A stretch of 64,000 nt of DNA from Clostridium sp031626875 (GTDB lineage: Bacteria; Bacillota; Clostridia; Clostridiales; Clostridiaceae): the NCBI RefSeq assembly GCF_031626875.1, contig NZ_JANDMF010000030.1, positions 5,183 to 69,182 of the forward strand. Direction: 5' to 3'. Shown one piece after another: positions 59,699-64,000 of this stretch (position 1 is its first letter; every line of letters begins with the position of its first letter). A program made the translations under genes and the position numbers. The notes below the pieces were generated by a model that ran no database searches, was not told where the DNA came from, and worked only from the letters and a program-made list of their open reading frames with translations.

Positions 59699-59817
59699 TC
59701 AATTGACTTCACTCAAAACAATCTTACAAAATATAAATAAATTTATAACTTTCTAAACTAATATTTTTGACCATAATTGTTAAAAATATTAGTAATAATA
59801 GTTATGGAGGAAAAAAT

Positions 59818-60978
59818 ATGAAACAAGATATGATATCTTTTTTAAATAATATTGAAAGTGAAATAACAGATTTGTGTAACTTTTTATACTCTACCCCTGA
59901 AGAAAGTTATAAAGAAATTAAATGTTCAACATATATATGTGAAATTTTATATAAAAATAATTTTACTATCACCAAGAATTACCTTGATATTCCCAATTCA
60001 TTTTATGCCGTCAAAGGGAATGGACACCCTAAAATCTGTTTTCTTTGCGAATATGATGCTATAGCTGAATATGGCCATATTACAGGACATAATGCACTTA
60101 CAAGTATATCAGTTAGTGCATCTTTAGCACTAGGTCATGTAATTGATAACATAGGTGGTTCCATAATCATTATAGGATGTTCTGGTGAAAATTTAGGAGG
60201 AAGCAAAACAACTATGGTTAAGCAAGAAACTTTTGATGATATTGATATAGTAATGGAATGCCATCCAGATACTATAACCTCTGAAAGTGGAACTTCATCA
60301 GCAATAATTCCTTTAAGTGTAAAATATACAGGTAATAGTGAACTAAGTTTTTTGAATAGAGGAATTTATACATCATTAGACTCTATATTACTAACCTTTA
60401 ATATACTTAATTCTTTAATGAAAGGATTTCCAAAAGATGTTGAAATTAATTCAATTCTATCCAGTGAAAGATATACTCCATTATTAATCCCACTTGAAAC
60501 AGAAGCAAAATTCTATATAAAAGCAAAGAATAAACAAATTGCAGAACTTACAGAAAGTAAAGTACGTGAAATAGTAAAGTCTGTATCTAGCCTTACTAAT
60601 ATATGCAGTACTATCTCTCTTTACGAATCTCCCAATGAAGAATTAATAACTAATAAAACTTTAAATAGATTATTTAGTCATAACTTAAAGGAAAATGGCA
60701 TTATTGAAATTAATGGTCCCAAAGATATCCCTACAGGGTTAAGTATAGGTATGGTCAGTCAAAAAGTTCCATGCATCCACCCATATATATCTATAGTAAA
60801 TAATCCTGAAATACATTATGGTACTAAAGAATTTGCAGATGCAACTATAAGTGATTTTTCATTTTCTCAAATAAGAAAAGCTGCATTAGCACTTGCCTTT
60901 ACTGGCTTTGATTTAATTGAAAAAAAATCATTACTCTCAGAAGTTAAAAAAGAATTTTTTAGACTTAAAAATTTATAG
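59818..60978 (+). CDS. M20-family metallohydrolase-like protein with altered metal ligands
   Basis: The 386-aa protein follows the M20D (AbgB-like amidohydrolase) layout: FLCEYDAIAEYGHITGHNAL (76-94), IIIIGCSGENLGGSK (116-130) and the ECHPD motif (147-151), then a dimerisation domain and a C-terminal PCIHPYISIVN. The expected HACGH metal motif is HITGH (Cys89 to Thr) and the catalytic AEE is GEN (second Glu to Asn). Activity is uncertain. The start has GGAGG 6 nt before ATG. It is the first of three plus-strand genes. Confidence 0.82.
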   Translation: MKQDMISFLNNIESEITDLCNFLYSTPEESYKEIKCSTYICEILYKNNFTITKNYLDIPNSFYAVKGNGHPKICFLCEYDAIAEYGHITGHNALTSISVSASLALGHVIDNIGGSIIIIGCSGENLGGSKTTMVKQETFDDIDIVMECHPDTITSESGTSSAIIPLSVKYTGNSELSFLNRGIYTSLDSILLTFNILNSLMKGFPKDVEINSILSSERYTPLLIPLETEAKFYIKAKNKQIAELTESKVREIVKSVSSLTNICSTISLYESPNEELITNKTLNRLFSHNLKENGIIEINGPKDIPTGLSIGMVSQKVPCIHPYISIVNNPEIHYGTKEFADATISDFSFSQIRKAALALAFTGFDLIEKKSLLSEVKKEFFRLKNL

Positions 60979-61069
60979 AACATATTTATTTATACATCTT
61001 ACCTTCTTTTTCTTTTATAAACCTTACTTAAATAGTATAATTGAACTGTACTACATAGGAGGTTATAAT

Positions 61070-62014
61070 ATGATTCAAATTTTAAAAAGTTCTGGTGAAC
61101 ATAATCCAACTTTAGAATTATTAGATAATATAGAGAATGGCTGTTGGATAAATATTGTTGCTCCCTCTGATGAAGAACTAATTTTAACATCAAAGAAGAC
61201 AGGTGTTCCTTTAGATTTTTTAAAGGCTCCTTTAGATGATGCTGAAACATCTAGAATAGATATTGAAGATAATAATATTATAGTAATTGTAGATATCCCA
61301 TTTACTGAAATGGAGGATAACTCTTTAACTTATGATACATACCCTTTAGCAATTATATATACTGAAACTCAGTTAATTACTGTATGTTTAAAAAATAGTA
61401 AAGTATTAACTGACTTTATTAATGGTAAAATTAAAACCTTCTATACCTTTAAAAAGTCTAGATTTATACTTCAAATACTTAATAGAATATCTACTTATTA
61501 TCTTTTATACTTACGTCAGATTGACAAAAAAAGTTTAATGATTGAGAAAAGGCTTCATAAATCAATGAAAAATAGAGAATTAATACAACTACATTCTCTT
61601 GAAAAATCATTAGTATACTTTTCCACATCACTAAAAGCTAATGAAATAACTTTAGAAAAAATGCTAAAACTTGATATGATCCAAAAATATGAAGATGACA
61701 AAGACATTTTAGAAGATGTTATTATTGAAAACAAACAAGCTATTGAAATGACAGAAATATATAGTAATATATTAGCAAGTACCATGGATTTCTTTGCTTC
61801 AGTTATATCTAATAATTTAAATATAGTGATGAAAGTCTTAGCTTCAGTTACTATATTAATGTCAATCCCTACAATTATGGGAGGAATATATGGAATGAAT
61901 ATAGCAGTACCATTTATGGATTCCCCACATGCTTTTCTAATAGTTTCTTTGATGACATTAGGAATATGTGCTATTGTTGCTTTTATTCTATTCAAGAAAG
62001 ATATGTTTAGTTAA
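61070..62014 (+). CDS. corA: CorA-family magnesium/cobalt transporter
   Basis: CorA is a pentameric Mg2+/Co2+ channel. The 314-aa protein has a large cytosolic N-domain, then two C-terminal membrane helices. The signature YGMN is in TM1 (about 273-276, PTIMGGIYGMNIAVPF), and the C-terminus is the basic FKKDMFS. The start is MIQILKSSGE with AGGAGG upstream; longer in-frame extensions read through the M20 gene's end. It lies between the M20-like and S66 genes. Confidence 0.93.
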   Translation: MIQILKSSGEHNPTLELLDNIENGCWINIVAPSDEELILTSKKTGVPLDFLKAPLDDAETSRIDIEDNNIIVIVDIPFTEMEDNSLTYDTYPLAIIYTETQLITVCLKNSKVLTDFINGKIKTFYTFKKSRFILQILNRISTYYLLYLRQIDKKSLMIEKRLHKSMKNRELIQLHSLEKSLVYFSTSLKANEITLEKMLKLDMIQKYEDDKDILEDVIIENKQAIEMTEIYSNILASTMDFFASVISNNLNIVMKVLASVTILMSIPTIMGGIYGMNIAVPFMDSPHAFLIVSLMTLGICAIVAFILFKKDMFS

Positions 62015-62053
62015 CAATATAAGAACTTATTCATAATATATATAAGTATTAAC

Positions 62054-62082
62054 AAAGGAGGGCATCAGCTCTCTTTTTTTGG
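62054..62082 (+). terminator. Weak terminator after corA
   Basis: GAGGGC and GCTCTC form a 6-bp stem (one G-T) with loop ATCA followed by seven T's, 45 nt after the corA stop. Confidence 0.6.
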
Positions 62083-62092
62083 GGGATTTTTT

Positions 62093-63010
62093 ATGTTAAA
62101 AGGAAAAGCATTACGTACTGGGGCTACTATAGGAATAATAGCTCCTGCCTCACCTGAAGATAAAGACATTATAAACCAAAAACTTTCTGAATTTCACTCT
62201 CTTGGATTTAATATTAAATTAGGATCTCATCTATTTGATAGATATGGCTATTTAGCTGGTTCAGATTTTGATAGAGCTGATGATCTTAATAAAATGTTTT
62301 CAGATCCTTTAGTAGATGGAATTGTATGCTTTCGTGGTGGATATGGATCCATAAGAACATTACCTTTTATAAATAAAAAAATAATAAAATCAAATCCAAA
62401 ATTTTTCTGTGGTTATAGCGATATAACACTACTATTAAATTACTTTGCAAAATTAGGATTAATAACATTTCATGGGCCTATGATAAGCTCAAATTTTAGT
62501 CATGAAACTACATTAAATTCATTTATGAATGTTATTTCTAATACTTCTCAAGGCTATAGTTATGATCTTACTTTATACAAGAACATTACCTATATTAATC
62601 CTAATTCCTTCACAGGAAAAATTGTTGGTGGAAATTTATCCATGTTATGTTCAGCATTAAATACCCCTTATGAAGTAGATATAAAAAATTCTATACTTTT
62701 AATAGAAGATGTAGATGAATCTCCTTATGCTATTGATAGGATGCTTACTCAATTAATATGTAATAAAAAATTTAAAAACTGCAATGGAATATTTTTAGGA
62801 AGTTTTAATGGTTGTACATTATCAGATTATTCCAAAAGCCTTAAACTTGAAGAAGTTTTCATTGATAGATTAAAACCTTTAGGTATTCCTATTGTAATTG
62901 GATTTCCTTTTGGTCATAGTTATCCTAATCTTACTATTCCTATAGGATGTTATGCTAAATTTTCTTATGATAAAAAGTTATTCACAATAGAAGAAAGTTT
63001 TTTAACATAG
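62093..63010 (+). CDS. S66-family peptidase (LD-carboxypeptidase / MccF-like)
   Basis: S66 serine peptidases cleave murein tetrapeptides (LdcA) or microcin C-type conjugates (MccF). The 305-aa protein has the complete Ser-Glu-His triad: S109 in GYSDIT, E205 in LLIEDVDE and H275 in FPFGHSYPN. A run of G's (GGGGGA) lies just before the ATG. No signal peptide is seen, consistent with a cytosolic recycling or immunity-type enzyme. Which of the two roles applies cannot be told from sequence here. Confidence 0.9.
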   Translation: MLKGKALRTGATIGIIAPASPEDKDIINQKLSEFHSLGFNIKLGSHLFDRYGYLAGSDFDRADDLNKMFSDPLVDGIVCFRGGYGSIRTLPFINKKIIKSNPKFFCGYSDITLLLNYFAKLGLITFHGPMISSNFSHETTLNSFMNVISNTSQGYSYDLTLYKNITYINPNSFTGKIVGGNLSMLCSALNTPYEVDIKNSILLIEDVDESPYAIDRMLTQLICNKKFKNCNGIFLGSFNGCTLSDYSKSLKLEEVFIDRLKPLGIPIVIGFPFGHSYPNLTIPIGCYAKFSYDKKLFTIEESFLT

Positions 63011-63063
63011 TTATCCACATTTAAATATTTAACATTTCAACTTTTGTGAATTATTTTTATGCA

Positions 63064-63115
63064 AAAAGATAATACTGTCTAGTTTCTTTAATTAAGCAGT
63101 ATTATCTTTCATATT
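63064..63115 (+). terminator. Terminator after the S66 peptidase gene
   Basis: AAGATAATACTG and CAGTATTATCTT form a 12-bp stem with a long loop (about 19 nt), followed by TTTCATATTTTTAT. Confidence 0.65.
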
Positions 63116-63136
63116 TTTATCGATTTTTTTATAATA

Positions 63137-63346
63137 TTAAAATTTTTTATCTTTTTTTGTTCTTCCTCTAAAAACCCCAATTATAAAACAAATAATTGAC
63201 ATAACTATAATATCTTTTTCATTAAAAGGATTATGCACTAAATATTTAAAATATCCTGAAATTATTCTTAAAAAGCCACTTATTGTAAATCCAAACTTTC
63301 CTGAAAATAGTATTGAAAAAATAACTACATTTGGAGCCTGAATCAA
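63137..63346 (-). pseudogene. Small membrane-protein reading frame, probably a truncated remnant
   Basis: A 69-codon frame from a TTG encodes a hydrophobic peptide with about two membrane helices (PNVVIFSILFSGKFGFTISG and DIIVMSIICFIIGVF) and a basic tail. The same frame stays open upstream without a normal start (NLNIRFVLGLICLIQAP). A gene that has lost its start is therefore more likely than a real TTG start, since the ribosome binding site is weak. Not assigned to a family. Confidence 0.35.
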
Positions 63347-63387
63347 ACATATTAATCCTAATACAAATCTTATATTCAGATTAAAAT

Positions 63388-63540
63388 TTTATATTTCTAT
63401 CCTTTTTAAGTAAAATTGAAATCATAATATTTTTATTAAATTCATATATTCCAACTTCATAAATTTCTTCCCAATAAGTTATTTTAACCTTAAATGGAGT
63501 AGAATACTTTATATATTCTGAGGTAATTTCAACTCAAATT
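63388..63540 (-). pseudogene. Coding remnant (51 codons, no start)
   Basis: The minus strand reads open from just after an in-frame TGA near 63540 to a TAA at 63388. It encodes a protein-like peptide (EYIKYSTPFKVKITYWEEIY ... NIMISILLKKDRNIKF). No start codon with a ribosome binding site precedes it. Together with the adjacent 63137-63346 frame, this suggests gene decay. Family unknown. Confidence 0.3.
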
Positions 63541-63690
63541 TTAATATATTTAATTATCACATGAACTTATTAAATATATACATTAAAAAATTAAAACTTT
63601 AAATATATTTTGGGATTATGATAGAGAATAATGTGGATTATCTAAAATTGTATAGTTAGAATATATAAAATCTAATGATAATATATTGAG
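63541..63690. other. A+T-rich non-coding stretch
   Basis: About 150 nt without a plausible frame, promoter or repeat that I can defend, between the decayed frames and a strong hairpin. Confidence 0.4.
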
Positions 63691-63742
63691 TAAAGCAATA
63701 AACTCCTAGCTGTAACTAGGAGTTTATTGCTTTAAAAATATC
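63690..63742. terminator. Strong bidirectional-looking terminator
   Basis: AAAGCAATAAACTCCTAG and CTAGGAGTTTATTGCTTT form an 18-bp perfect stem with loop CTGTAA (about 63694-63735). T/A-rich flanks lie on both sides. It lies downstream (minus strand) of the tRNA genes. Confidence 0.8.
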
Positions 63743-63805
63743 TTTGTGGCCAGTTAGGCCACACCCAGGCCACATTTCTCACAAAAACTGAAATTTTCAT
63801 AAAAG

Positions 63806-63842
63806 TTTAAACCCTTGAAAATGTAGTATTTTCAAGGGTTCT
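63806..63842 (-). terminator. Hairpin after the tRNA-Phe/tRNA-Cys pair
   Basis: AACCCTTGAAAAT and ATTTTCAAGGGTT form a 13-bp stem with a 5-nt loop, just downstream of tRNA-Cys on the minus strand. The following TTTAAACTTTTATG is moderately T-rich. Confidence 0.65.
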
Positions 63843-63846
63843 AGTA

Positions 63847-63920
<74 letters not shown>

Positions 63921-63925
63921 ATACC

Positions 63926-64000
<75 letters not shown>

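Noticed and set aside
61555..61995. 146-codon minus-strand frame opposite corA
   Set aside because: Antisense to the conserved CorA membrane region including GMN; no start signal.

Overview
The window is a low-GC Firmicute chromosome segment. It most likely comes from Clostridium sensu stricto (cluster I). The reasons are the strong A+T bias, AGGAGG ribosome binding sites before almost every gene, the clostridial order of the S10-spc-alpha, str, rpoBC and L11/L10 clusters, a clostridial 2[4Fe-4S] ferredoxin, SigH, a proS T-box and a ctsR-mcsA-mcsB-clpC operon. I do not assign a species. Most of the window is essential housekeeping DNA transcribed from the minus strand.

Reading down the minus strand from high to low coordinates: two tRNA genes (Phe, Cys) at the right edge; a plus-strand group at 59.8-63.0 kb (M20-like hydrolase, CorA, S66 carboxypeptidase); tmk-darA-holB-ricT and an HMA-like protein (56.5-59.7 kb); ferredoxin; a decayed metallo-beta-lactamase-fold gene (+); ctsR-mcsA-mcsB-clpC (50.9-55.4 kb); trxB-glutaredoxin-gapN (48.1-50.8 kb); radA-disA (45.0-47.4 kb); a small orphan gene (+); PIN/TRAM protein-ispD; T-box-proS-cysS-mrnC-rlmB-rae1-sigH (36.5-42.4 kb); tRNA-Thr-tuf; rpmG-secE-nusG-rplK-rplA-rplJ-rplL (31.6-34.9 kb); rpoB-rpoC-L7Ae-like-rpsL-rpsG-fusA-tuf (19.0-31.3 kb); and the S10-spc-alpha supercluster rpsJ to rplQ (2.8-18.6 kb), followed by ecfA1-ecfA2-ecfT-truA.

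The genes cover translation (29 ribosomal proteins of the S10-spc-alpha supercluster plus S12, S7, L7Ae-like, L11, L1, L10, L7/L12 and L33; two EF-Tu copies, EF-G, IF-1, three tRNAs, two tRNA synthetases), transcription (RpoA, RpoB, RpoC, NusG, SigH), secretion (SecY, SecE), protein quality control (CtsR/McsA/McsB/ClpC), c-di-AMP signalling (DisA synthase, DarA receptor), DNA metabolism (RadA, HolB, Tmk) and redox metabolism (TrxB, two CPWC glutaredoxins, GapN, ferredoxin).

The most interesting content lies between or inside these familiar genes. Several ribosomal-protein mRNAs carry leaders with promoters and competing structures: an rpsM leader with three mutually pairing segments, a roughly 195-nt rpsJ leader, two nearly identical L1-site mimics before rplK and rplA, an L10 leader and an rpsL-rpsG intercistronic structure. 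Several proteins keep their fold but have lost key residues: McsB lacks its catalytic and ATP-binding signature residues, and the MBL-fold, M20-like and HMA-like proteins lack metal ligands. I saw no CRISPR array, insertion sequence, prophage or defence island.
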